Shown: positions 56,556 to 64,000 of the stretch, piece after piece
Numbering within the stretch: the stretch's first letter is position 1
Layout of the letters: each line of letters opens with the position of its first letter
Origin: Methylotenera sp.
Lineage (GTDB): Bacteria; Pseudomonadota; Gammaproteobacteria; Burkholderiales; Methylophilaceae
Assembly: GCA_013141075.1 (NCBI GenBank)
Contig: JABFRQ010000005.1
Location: 620,001-684,000 of the forward strand
Direction of reading: 5' to 3'
Length of the DNA stretch: 64,000 nucleotides
Translations under genes and position numbers: made by a program
The notes under the pieces: model-generated
What the model saw: only the letters and a program-made list of their open reading frames with translations
Told to the model about the DNA's origin: nothing
Database searches by the model: none

Positions 56556-57830
56556 ATGCGTAACATCGCCCTTATCGACGTAAACAATTTCTACGTTTCC
56601 TGCGAGCGTGTCTTTAACCCCATGCTAGCCAATAAGCCAGTAGTCGTACTATCTAACAATGACGGCTGTGCGGTAGCGCGCAGTAATGAAGTCAAAGCCT
56701 TGGGCGTAACGATGGGCGCACCTTGGTTCAAGCTCAAAGACCTTGCCAAGCAACATGGCATTATCGCGCTATCCAGTAATTACGCCTTGTATGCCGATAT
56801 GAGCAATCGCGTGATGTCGATACTGCGAGATTTCAGCCCGAATCAAGAGGTCTATTCCATTGATGAATCGTTCCTCGATTTAACCGATTTCAAACATAAA
56901 AATCTCAGTGAATATGGTCAAGCCATGCGCGGCAGGATTTTACAATGGACGGGCTTACCTGTTTGCGTAGGCATCGGTTCAACCAAGACACTCTCAAAAC
57001 TAGCCAACCACTGCGCTAAAAAGCGCAAAGAGTTTGATAGCGTATGCAACTTGAATACCATGCCAATGAATGATTTAGATGGCCTACTCAGTCAAATAGG
57101 TGTCGGGGAAATCTGGGGTGTAGGCCGCAAACTCGCACCAAAGCTACAAGCCCTTGGATTCAACACCGTATTGGATTTAAAACGTGCCAACCCTGAACGC
57201 TTACGCCAACAATTTAGTGTGGTGATGGAAAAAACCATTCGTGAACTCAATGGCACGGTGTGTATTGAGATGGAAGAAATCAGTCCGCCTAAACAGCAAA
57301 TACTCAATTCACGTAGCTTCGGCCAGCCAGTGCGTGACTACAACAGCCTGGCCGAATCCATCACGCTTTATATGAGCAGCGCTGCAGTTAAACTTAGAAG
57401 ACAGCAATCGTTCGCAGGTTCAGTGCATGTGTTCATCACCACCAGCCTGCATAAGCCCGATGAACCGTTTTACAGCAACGCCACCACGATTTCTTTGCCA
57501 TCGCCAACGTCAGACTCTCGGCAACTGGTGAATATCGCGCTATGGGGCTTAAAACAGCTTTATAAGCCTAATCACAATTATGCAAAAGCTGGCGTAATGC
57601 TTGGCGAGCTGGTGCCAGCCCAAGGGGTGCAAACGGATATGTTTAGCCAAGCGACCGCATCGCCTAAATCTGCGGCATTAATGACAGCAATGGACAGCAT
57701 TAATAAAAAGATGGGTAAAGAATCAATCAAGCTCGCCAGTGAAGGTTTTAAGCGACCTTGGAAGATGAAGCAGGAAAGCAAGAGTCCGAGTTATACGAGC
57801 AAATGGGATGAAGTGCTGCAAGTGAATTAA
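56556..57830 (+). CDS. umuC: Y-family DNA polymerase V subunit UmuC
   Basis: The translesion polymerase subunit. The 424 residues contain [19 protein letters not shown] (first catalytic Asp), [10 protein letters not shown] (D-E pair, ~102), a helix-hairpin-helix ([17 protein letters not shown]), the little-finger domain and the DUF4113 C-terminal region. Full length is normal (~422). It forms an operon with umuD and ends overlapping the convergent SRAP gene by 4 bp. Confidence 0.97.
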   Translation: MRNIALIDVNNFYVSCERVFNPMLANKPVVVLSNNDGCAVARSNEVKALGVTMGAPWFKLKDLAKQHGIIALSSNYALYADMSNRVMSILRDFSPNQEVYSIDESFLDLTDFKHKNLSEYGQAMRGRILQWTGLPVCVGIGSTKTLSKLANHCAKKRKEFDSVCNLNTMPMNDLDGLLSQIGVGEIWGVGRKLAPKLQALGFNTVLDLKRANPERLRQQFSVVMEKTIRELNGTVCIEMEEISPPKQQILNSRSFGQPVRDYNSLAESITLYMSSAAVKLRRQQSFAGSVHVFITTSLHKPDEPFYSNATTISLPSPTSDSRQLVNIALWGLKQLYKPNHNYAKAGVMLGELVPAQGVQTDMFSQATASPKSAALMTAMDSINKKMGKESIKLASEGFKRPWKMKQESKSPSYTSKWDEVLQVN

Positions 57831-58465
57831 CGCGGCGCTGCTTCGCTGACTAGAAAGTTATCTGGCGCAACTTTAAGCAAGCTATGCGCTTGCTCATGGT
57901 TAGCATGTAACCAAGGCTGATAATCCGCTTCACTCAGCACAATAATAGACCGCTTCTCGTCTTCTGGCTTATGAAAATGCTGCATGATTGAATGCCCGTC
58001 AGCATTTACCGTGAGCATCGAAAACGAGAAAATCACCTCACCAGTTTCTTTGTCGATAAAACGTTCCCATATTGACGGCACAGCAATCGGCTGCGTATCA
58101 GCGCGTTTAATGCGCCAACGAACTGCTTTACCTGTTTCCCAATTAGGTTCATAAAAGCTTTCCATAATAGCTAAACCAAATTGACGCTCTTTCCAAGCAT
58201 GACGGTAACTTGGTTTCTCATGCACGGTTTCGCTACGCGCATTGTAGGTTCTTAAACCAAATTTCTTTTTATCATCAGCCCAATGCGGCACAAGACCAAA
58301 TTGCGCTAACTCACATTTAGGCTTGCCGTCTTGCAAATAAATGAATGGGGCAGGATAAGTGGGATAGGCTTCTTCACGCCAAGGGGCTTGGTGTAATGGG
58401 CAGCCAAAATGTTCCTCTACCCATTGCGCGTGTTCAGTTTTGATCGGTTGGAAATTGCTGCACAT
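57827..58465 (-). CDS. SRAP/YedK (HMCES-type) abasic-site protein
   Basis: A 212-residue SOS-response-associated peptidase-family protein. Cys2 in MCSNF, after Met removal, forms a covalent crosslink with abasic sites in single-stranded DNA. Conserved features visible are TYNARSET (~73), the Glu of [11 protein letters not shown] (~100) and the active His in [12 protein letters not shown]. It is convergent with umuC, so two DNA-damage functions travel together on this island. Confidence 0.94.
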   Translation of the reverse strand: MCSNFQPIKTEHAQWVEEHFGCPLHQAPWREEAYPTYPAPFIYLQDGKPKCELAQFGLVPHWADDKKKFGLRTYNARSETVHEKPSYRHAWKERQFGLAIMESFYEPNWETGKAVRWRIKRADTQPIAVPSIWERFIDKETGEVIFSFSMLTVNADGHSIMQHFHKPEDEKRSIIVLSEADYQPWLHANHEQAHSLLKVAPDNFLVSEAAPR

Positions 58466-58576
58466 TTGAGTATTTTTTGAGATTTTGGTTAATTAAATAA
58501 TAGCTTTAGTATATCTAAAACCAGATAGAATTTAACTTCTGTAAATAATCAAGATTCTTTTATATAGGGAAATATT

Positions 58577-58966
58577 GTGTTAAATAATAATAACCATAAA
58601 AATGAAGTTGTCATCATTAGGGGCTTGCCAGGAAGTGGTAAATCCACATTAGCTAAAAGTATGGTTGATTACCTACATTTCGAAGCTGATATGTATTTGG
58701 AAATTAACGGTGAGTATGTATATGATGCAACAAAAATAAAGCAAGCACATGATTGGTGTGTCGCCTCAGCAAAAAACGCTCTGGAAAAAGGTGCAAATGT
58801 TGTTGTCTCTAACACTTTTGTAAAACTTTGGGAGATACAGCGCTACATCGATCTTGGGTTCCCATACAAAATTCTAGAATTACAAGGGAAGTGGCCTAAC
58901 ATCCATGGAGTACCGATTGAAAAGATTGATATTATGGCCTCGAGATGGGAAAAACTACCCACTTAA
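58577..58966 (+). CDS. Small P-loop kinase/ATPase
   Basis: A 129-residue P-loop protein with Walker A GLPGSGKSTLA (~16-26). FEADMYLEINGEYVYD and VVVSNTFVKLWEIQ match the 'AAA_33'/NEDD4BP2-like polynucleotide kinase-type group found on phages and islands. The start is GTG 58577 after AGGGA. Function unproven; a small nucleotide or RNA kinase is possible. Confidence 0.75.
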   Translation: MLNNNNHKNEVVIIRGLPGSGKSTLAKSMVDYLHFEADMYLEINGEYVYDATKIKQAHDWCVASAKNALEKGANVVVSNTFVKLWEIQRYIDLGFPYKILELQGKWPNIHGVPIEKIDIMASRWEKLPT

Positions 58967-59071
58967 TGAATTGCTAAACAATAATTTTTGAGTTGCACTA
59001 GGAATTATTGATACTAAATACAATTCAACACCTAGTCAATAAAATGGACAAACAAACACTCATAAGATTAA

Positions 59072-59203
59072 ATGGGTCGCGATTTGCCCCATAACATCAA
59101 TATTGCCTTACAGCTAAGAAGTCATTGGTTCTATGAAAACCGACTTGCCAAAAAGTGGACGTTAAAAAATGGTGCTTTCGGCAAAAGCGAAGGTTCAAGG
59201 TGA
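59072..59203 (+). other. Short ORF in the 737 bp gene-poor stretch 58967-59703 (possible remnant)
   Basis: A 43-codon ORF with coding-like composition (ALQLRSHWFYENRLAKKWT) but no recognised family. A second short ORF, 59357-59458 (33 codons, with AAGAAAGAG before the ATG and a sequence ending VSVKASYVPE), follows. No start-to-stop gene of normal length is visible, so the stretch may be decayed coding DNA. I cannot assign origin. Confidence 0.25.
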
Positions 59204-59643
59204 AAGTACAATCGGCGCGTTAAATTCAAACGTAAGCTTTCTAGATATAGCATGAAATGGTTTGAAGCATGATGACCCCACCATCTCGAGGGTGTAAATA
59301 ATTTTGGGTAAACGTAATTTTGCAGGATTCTGCTATTCTAAGAAAGAGATTAAAAATGATGACCACAAAAAACAAAGCAACAACAGCATTACCCAGCGAC
59401 GATGGACATATCGCAATAAAGCTTGTCAGCGTCAAAGCTTCTTACGTACCAGAGTAAAAATGGCTTTAGCGGCCTACCATTCATATTCTTTGCGATTTTT
59501 TAGGTTAGTGAGTAGCAATAGCTTATGCCCACATAACATCAGAAATCTGATACCCATAATCATTAATTCAAAATTACCTAACCTTTTAGGTAACGATTGT
59601 AACTTTATGAGTAACGTTGGTAAAACAAACTATATACATTTAA

Positions 59644-59694
59644 TATAATTTATCATAATATATAATTTATCATAACGTATAATTATTCATAAGG
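59644..59694. promoter_or_regulatory. Three 17 bp tandem repeats before the WYL gene
   Basis: Units begin at 59644, 59661 and 59678 with exact 17 bp spacing. Units 1 and 2 share TATAATTTATCATAA; unit 3 is TATAATTATTCATAA. They end 9 bp before the start codon of the WYL regulator, overlapping where its promoter and ribosome-binding site (TAAGG) lie. Likely a multi-site operator. Confidence 0.7.
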
Positions 59695-59703
59695 TAGTGT
59701 GCG

Positions 59704-60537
59704 ATGGCAAAAAAACTAGATACACAGCGATTGCACTTGATGGAATTACTACTTCGATGGGAAGGTCAGATTGGTAACGCGCGCTTAAGGCAGATGCTGA
59801 GGCTCAGCTCGATAAGAGCAAGTCAGTGGCTTAGGGAGTTTAGAGAATATCAGCCTAACTGGACACAGTGGAACAGCATCTCGCGTAGTTTTAATGCAAC
59901 CCCAGAGTTTTATCGCGACAAGCATGAAGATGACTCAGGATCTCTCGCTAAATACTTATCTCTTGTTGGATTGCCAGCTACTACTGATTCAGAAAGTCAG
60001 CACGTTGTAGTCGCTGCCTTCCCTGACATAACTACACCTAATCCTTACATTTTTGCAGTTCTATCAAGTGCTTCTCGAATGGGGAGAGCAGTAGAGGTCA
60101 CTTATCGCTCTATGCGAGACCCTGCGCCTCACAAGCGTATCATTTCGCCGCATAGCATCATTCGCGCAGGTCGGCGCTGGCATGTCAGAGCTTACTGTGA
60201 ACTTAATAAGCAGTTTCGCGATTACACATTAGGGCGCATCTCTCATGCGGTATTGCTTGATCAGCCCGCAGGTTCTTTAATTGGAGATGATAAGGACTGG
60301 GCAACTGAAGTCCCTGTGAGATTAATTGCACATCCAGGTCTTAGTCAAGAGCAGCAAGCAGTGATTTGTTTTGAATATTTCAAAGACACGTCTTCACGCA
60401 CTACAACATGCCGAGTGCCCCTTGTGAATTATTACATACAGGATGTACGCGCTGCTGTTGATATTGAAACGCAACGCCCACCTGAATATCAGTTAGCCAT
60501 TGGCAATGTTAAGGAGATTAAAAAATGGCTATTCTAG
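59704..60537 (+). CDS. WYL-domain transcriptional regulator of a Wadjet operon
   Basis: A 277-residue regulator: an N-terminal winged-helix (LMELLLRWEGQIGNARLRQML, then SSIRASQWLREF), then a WYL domain with VEVTYRSMRDP, RIISPHSIIRAGRRWHVRAYCE and FRDYTLGRIS. This layout is shared with BrxR/CapW regulators that control phage- and plasmid-defence loci. It overlaps the jetA start by 13 bp, so it is part of the operon. It probably binds the three tandem repeats in front of it. Confidence 0.93.
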   Translation: MAKKLDTQRLHLMELLLRWEGQIGNARLRQMLRLSSIRASQWLREFREYQPNWTQWNSISRSFNATPEFYRDKHEDDSGSLAKYLSLVGLPATTDSESQHVVVAAFPDITTPNPYIFAVLSSASRMGRAVEVTYRSMRDPAPHKRIISPHSIIRAGRRWHVRAYCELNKQFRDYTLGRISHAVLLDQPAGSLIGDDKDWATEVPVRLIAHPGLSQEQQAVICFEYFKDTSSRTTTCRVPLVNYYIQDVRAAVDIETQRPPEYQLAIGNVKEIKKWLF

Positions 60538-62000
60538 AAATGGACGCGCCATCTTTTGAAGGCTCTTTATTATTCAAGCGGTTGCCAGATCGCATCTTCT
60601 CACCATTAGCATCAATCAACAGACATAAGTATTGGTCGCTGTTGTGTCATTTGCATGAGCGAAGATTTGGTCCAGAAGCGCCGCTACCGCCTAGCAAAGG
60701 GTACCCTTCCAAAACGATTGTTCAGGATATTGTTGATGCGCTTGATTTACAGGATGCCTGGGTCGATGAAGAGTCAGGCGAAATTGGCAGCTCTACCGAA
60801 TTGCGCGCGATAGCGATATTCAATCGCTTCCAAGAATGCGGATGGCTACGAATTGATCAACCAAGATTTGACAAGAAGGTAACGATGCAGCCAGCTGTTA
60901 GTCAATTTTTGACTATGCTGATCAATTTTGCAGAAACTGGACCCGTATTCGTATCAGGCAAGATACGCTCTATTGATGTAAACGTGCAGTTGGTGTTGGA
61001 TGGAAAAGCTTCAGGTGACTCTCTCAATGAAGCCGCTGAGCAAGCCAGAAACCTTCTTGAACACGTACGCAATACTGGTACCAATATTAGAGAATTAATG
61101 GAAACCTTACATAAGGATTCCACTACCGCACAGTTTGTTCAACGGTTCTTTAGTGATTACATTGAACGTGTATTTATTGGTGACTATCGAGAGTTGCATA
61201 CCAGTGAACATCCATTGTCCAAGCGCGCTCAGATCATTGCCAATATTGAAGACATCAGGGAGTCTGAATCACACAAGAATAAACTCATTGAATGGTATGA
61301 GTCCAATCTCTGTAAAGGTGATCATAAAAAAGCCGAGCGCTTATTTGAACGCGACATCTACCGTTTATCTGAACTACATAGAATTGATGAATACCTTGAC
61401 CGTCTAGACGATGAGATTCGTAAAGCCAATAAGCGTGCATTAGCCTTCCTAGATTATCGGATTCGCTCATTAGGATCCGTGGATGTGATGGTGAATCAGG
61501 CGATTGAGTCAATTAACAAAGAAGGTTTACCTTTAATTGGCGATCCTTTTGCTGCGGGCGAAATGTTAAGTGAAGATCGTCTTGCCGAACCAAGAAAGCC
61601 AGTCGAACGCGCAGCGCCATCAACATTGAGAAAAGTCGTTGTATCTGATGAGCAATTAGCAAAAGCTAATATCGCACGTCGCGCAAGAATCAATCGTATG
61701 GTAACGCCCATCAATCTTTCAGTCTATGTGAGTGATCAACTTGGTAATAAGAATGCAATAAGCAATCAAAACATAAAGACAGACACTATAACCAGTATCC
61801 GTATGTATCAGACCTTGGCTACATTGGCGATGCAGGCTAATGTAAAAAGCAGAAAGCTTCGACTGGATGGATTGGCAATGTCGAAAGGGTTCCGTGTTGA
61901 AGCCAGCAATGAACCTGAAATGCCACATGAGCATATATCATCGATTCCGTTTACCGTCAGAAAACATAAAGCATCATCAGGTCAGGAGTCGAAAAAATGA
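60525..62000 (+). CDS. jetA: Wadjet system protein JetA (kleisin-like)
   Basis: A 491-residue protein placed first in the JetABCD order. In Wadjet, JetA is the kleisin/winged-helix subunit of an SMC complex that senses and cuts small circular DNA. The sequence opens LLFKRLPDRIFSPLASINRHKYW, has a coiled helical centre (DRLDDEIRKANKRALAFLDY) and a disordered C-terminal end. This looks like the DUF5716-type JetA rather than DUF3375, so type I is unlikely, but I cannot assign the subtype firmly. AAGGAG sits 8 bp before ATG 60525, supporting this start despite overlap with the WYL gene. The stop overlaps jetB by 4 bp. Confidence 0.85.
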   Translation: MAILEMDAPSFEGSLLFKRLPDRIFSPLASINRHKYWSLLCHLHERRFGPEAPLPPSKGYPSKTIVQDIVDALDLQDAWVDEESGEIGSSTELRAIAIFNRFQECGWLRIDQPRFDKKVTMQPAVSQFLTMLINFAETGPVFVSGKIRSIDVNVQLVLDGKASGDSLNEAAEQARNLLEHVRNTGTNIRELMETLHKDSTTAQFVQRFFSDYIERVFIGDYRELHTSEHPLSKRAQIIANIEDIRESESHKNKLIEWYESNLCKGDHKKAERLFERDIYRLSELHRIDEYLDRLDDEIRKANKRALAFLDYRIRSLGSVDVMVNQAIESINKEGLPLIGDPFAAGEMLSEDRLAEPRKPVERAAPSTLRKVVVSDEQLAKANIARRARINRMVTPINLSVYVSDQLGNKNAISNQNIKTDTITSIRMYQTLATLAMQANVKSRKLRLDGLAMSKGFRVEASNEPEMPHEHISSIPFTVRKHKASSGQESKK

Positions 62001-62650
62001 GTTACTGGGAATTAATAGCATCAAGGACTGATGGGCAATACACAACAGAAGATTTTGAGTCTGCAGCTTATCGTTTAGTGTCGGAACAGGTAATCTATCA
62101 TTCAGATAAGCATAGCCGGGTCGCCTACGCACTTATTGAACGGTTTGCCAGAAACTTCGAGACAGCGCTGGAGCCTCTTGGCATTGATATCCAAGTTAAT
62201 TCATTGCTCCGCTATGTATATGCTAAGCCAAGACACGGCAAAGCCGGATCCGCATCCGTTAATCAAACCCTACTTGCATTAGTGCTTCGCAGCTTGTATG
62301 ACGAAGCTATTAGATCCGGACAGGTTAATGACAATGGAGAGGCCTTGTGTGACCTGATAGAGCTAGATGAAAAATATCGCTTGGCCACTGGTAGGGAATT
62401 ACCTTCAAGGGCAGAGTTTGATGCGATTATTAAGCAGTTTAGGCGCTGGGGTATAGTAAAAGTAGCTGATGAGAATAGTACAGATGAGCTAGACGGTGAT
62501 GCGGATCTAAATCTATACATCATGATACGTCCCGCCATATTTGAAATTCTTGGCGACTCTGCGCTTCAGCGGCTAGGAAGCTGGTCACAGAATAAAACGG
62601 CACAAGATATCGTCAATAAAGAGCAAGAATCTGATGAGGTTGCGGAATGA
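61997..62650 (+). CDS. jetB: Wadjet system protein JetB (DUF4194, KITE-like)
   Basis: A 217-residue DUF4194 protein, the KITE-type subunit that bridges JetA and the SMC heads. The N-terminal YRLVSEQVIYHSDKHSRVAY and the conserved FRRWGIVKV and LYIMIRPAIFEIL segments are typical. It overlaps jetA and jetC by 4 bp on each side, a tightly coupled operon. Confidence 0.9.
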   Translation: MSYWELIASRTDGQYTTEDFESAAYRLVSEQVIYHSDKHSRVAYALIERFARNFETALEPLGIDIQVNSLLRYVYAKPRHGKAGSASVNQTLLALVLRSLYDEAIRSGQVNDNGEALCDLIELDEKYRLATGRELPSRAEFDAIIKQFRRWGIVKVADENSTDELDGDADLNLYIMIRPAIFEILGDSALQRLGSWSQNKTAQDIVNKEQESDEVAE

Positions 62651-64000
62651 AATACCTTGAGAGCGTTAAATTAGTCCAATTTTTCCTATTTGAAATTATT
62701 GATATAAAAATTAATGAGATTACTGGAATATTTGGCCCCAATGCCAGTGGTAAAAGCTCATTGGTGGATGCATTACAGATCGCAATGTTTGGCGCAAATG
62801 GCAACTTGGTGAACCTCAATGCGCAGGCTGATGAACGCGCAACTACTAGGACCATCCGCTCTTATTGCCTTGGCATGCAGGACGAGTCTAAATATGTTCG
62901 CGATAACGCGACAACTTACATTACTTTGATTTGGCGGGACTCGGTAACCAAAGAAGCAACCTCTATGGGCGTTTGCCTCTATGCATCAGTGGATACTGAT
63001 AAACATGAAGTACGAGGCCGCTATATTGTCCCAGGTGTTGAATTGTCCATGCAGGATCATCTAGACATCGTTAATAATGAGGCGCAACCGCGAACATGGG
63101 AGACATTTCGTCACCAGTTAGTAGAGCGCTCAAAAATGACTGGGATCGATCCGCTTCATCCTGATTCTGAAAGGTATATCAAATCAGCTTTGCATTTATT
63201 GCGTGGCTCAGGTGGCGTTCCTTCTTTTGAAGCATTTAAAAGTGCCTTTAAATTTGCATTAAGAATGCGATTTGATAAATCTGTTGATCATATCGTTCGT
63301 CATGATGTCCTAGAGTCACGTCCTACCAATATACAGAAATTTAAAGAGGTCAATGATACCTTCCGTCGCTTACGTGAAATGGTTGCTCAGGTTAAAGCCA
63401 AGATACTAGACGGTGAGAAGGTGGCCGCAGAATATGCCAAAGCTGAAGCTGCCTCGGTTCGCGGTACTACTTGGAATGCTTTATCTTGCGAATCCGCAAG
63501 TGGTGAAGCGGGGCATTATCTTAATTTAGCCTCAGAAGAAAAACAAATCGCTGAAGATGCTCTGCAGTCATTAGTAGATGAATTTCAGGATAAAGAAAAA
63601 GTGCTAACTGATGCACAGCATCAGGCAGAGTCTACTAATAACTTAATTATGAGCCATTCTGCCCACAAGGAAAGTGGTGCTATTACTGCGGATATAGAAG
63701 AAGCCAAAGCGCAGGAAAGCAGGAAATCTAAAGAGATTCAGAATAATTTAAGTTTAATTCGTAATACTTTAAACCAAGCAATAGATTCTGAGCATTTAAA
63801 AGAATCTACAACCAAGCTCAAAGCCATCTCCAAATCGATTAGCGATGCCTTGCCAACGTGTAAGGATTTGACCAAGGAGCAACTGGCTTCCTTATTAAAT
63901 CCAATGGTCATAGAGGCCTCTCATGCAAAAAATGAATTATTTAACGCAGGCAGAGTTATCGGAGCCAGTTTAAAGCTGAATGAAGATCAGCTTGAGATAT
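62647..64000 (+). CDS. jetC: Wadjet system SMC-like ATPase JetC (3' end outside the window)
   Basis: The first ~451 residues of an SMC/MukB-like ATPase. Walker A is GIFGPNASGKSSLVDALQ (~29-46), followed by the ATPase lobe and, from ~240, a long coiled coil. Full-length JetC is usually over 1000 residues, so the Walker B half lies beyond 64000. ATG overlaps the jetB stop (ATGA). jetD, the topoisomerase-VI-like nuclease needed for cutting, is not in the window. Confidence 0.92.
   Translation, partial: MKYLESVKLVQFFLFEIIDIKINEITGIFGPNASGKSSLVDALQIAMFGANGNLVNLNAQADERATTRTIRSYCLGMQDESKYVRDNATTYITLIWRDSVTKEATSMGVCLYASVDTDKHEVRGRYIVPGVELSMQDHLDIVNNEAQPRTWETFRHQLVERSKMTGIDPLHPDSERYIKSALHLLRGSGGVPSFEAFKSAFKFALRMRFDKSVDHIVRHDVLESRPTNIQKFKEVNDTFRRLREMVAQVKAKILDGEKVAAEYAKAEAASVRGTTWNALSCESASGEAGHYLNLASEEKQIAEDALQSLVDEFQDKEKVLTDAQHQAESTNNLIMSHSAHKESGAITADIEEAKAQESRKSKEIQNNLSLIRNTLNQAIDSEHLKESTTKLKAISKSISDALPTCKDLTKEQLASLLNPMVIEASHAKNELFNAGRVIGASLKLNEDQLEI

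Noticed and set aside
59304-59648. 114-codon ORF before the WYL gene
   Set aside because: No family likeness or ribosome-binding site, mixed composition; the stretch looks like decayed or non-coding DNA.
46400-64000. Right attachment site (repeat of the tRNA-Lys 3' end)
   Set aside because: No copy of the terminal tRNA sequence (GCACGCCCTACCA) was noticed in the rest of the window; the island must end beyond it.

Overview
The window looks like the chromosome of a free-living betaproteobacterium, most likely Methylophilales (Methylotenera/Methylophilus-like). This is inferred from gene order and protein character: the rnfABCDGE-nth cluster, tgt/yajC/secD/secF, a DUF1841 gene and moderate G+C. 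No 16S rRNA gene is present to prove it.

Positions 1-46.1 kb are core genome. After a 5'-truncated secA comes a long minus-strand block, 14904 down to 2367. It reads rnfA-B-C-D-G-E, nth, a FIST protein, a DUF1841 protein, an ECF sigma factor with a small anti-sigma factor, a bufferin/HvfA-type cysteine-rich precursor peptide with its MNIO (DUF692) enzyme and DUF2063-type partner, and an HD-GYP phosphodiesterase. Then come dapA-bamC-MBL hydrolase, a roxA-type oxygenase cluster, a molybdopterin oxidoreductase, pyrD, clpA/clpS, a CorC-type protein, secF/secD/yajC, tgt, a phospholipid-synthesis run (CDP-alcohol transferase, acyltransferase, CDP-diglyceride synthase, pssA), leuA, ffh and a tRNA-Lys.

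From the tRNA-Lys (46324-46399) to the window end lies a genomic island whose right end is not reached. It holds a P4-type integrase, a remnant of hsdR, a frameshifted Rad50-like ATPase with a zinc-hook motif, a mobilisation module (AlpA-like protein, MobC-like protein, MOBP relaxase), an SOS-type module (umuD with a DNA-binding-like N-terminus, umuC, and a convergent SRAP/YedK gene), a small P-loop kinase, and the start of a Wadjet (JetABC) anti-plasmid operon behind a WYL regulator. A mobilisable element that carries an anti-plasmid system is a notable combination.

The least explained signal is a dispersed family of short (about 37 bp) imperfect palindromes around the core GCATGGATATTGG. 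Six copies were found by eye, all in the core region. Three lie between genes and three inside reading frames. Two of the intragenic copies share an identical 34 bp block and put the same peptide, [11 protein letters not shown], into two unrelated proteins (RnfC and a glutathione S-transferase). This resembles the in-frame palindromic elements of Rickettsia. Other regulatory candidates are a 25 bp perfect palindrome ending on the umuD start codon, three 17 bp tandem repeats before the WYL gene, and a Leu-rich short ORF with mutually exclusive hairpins before leuA.
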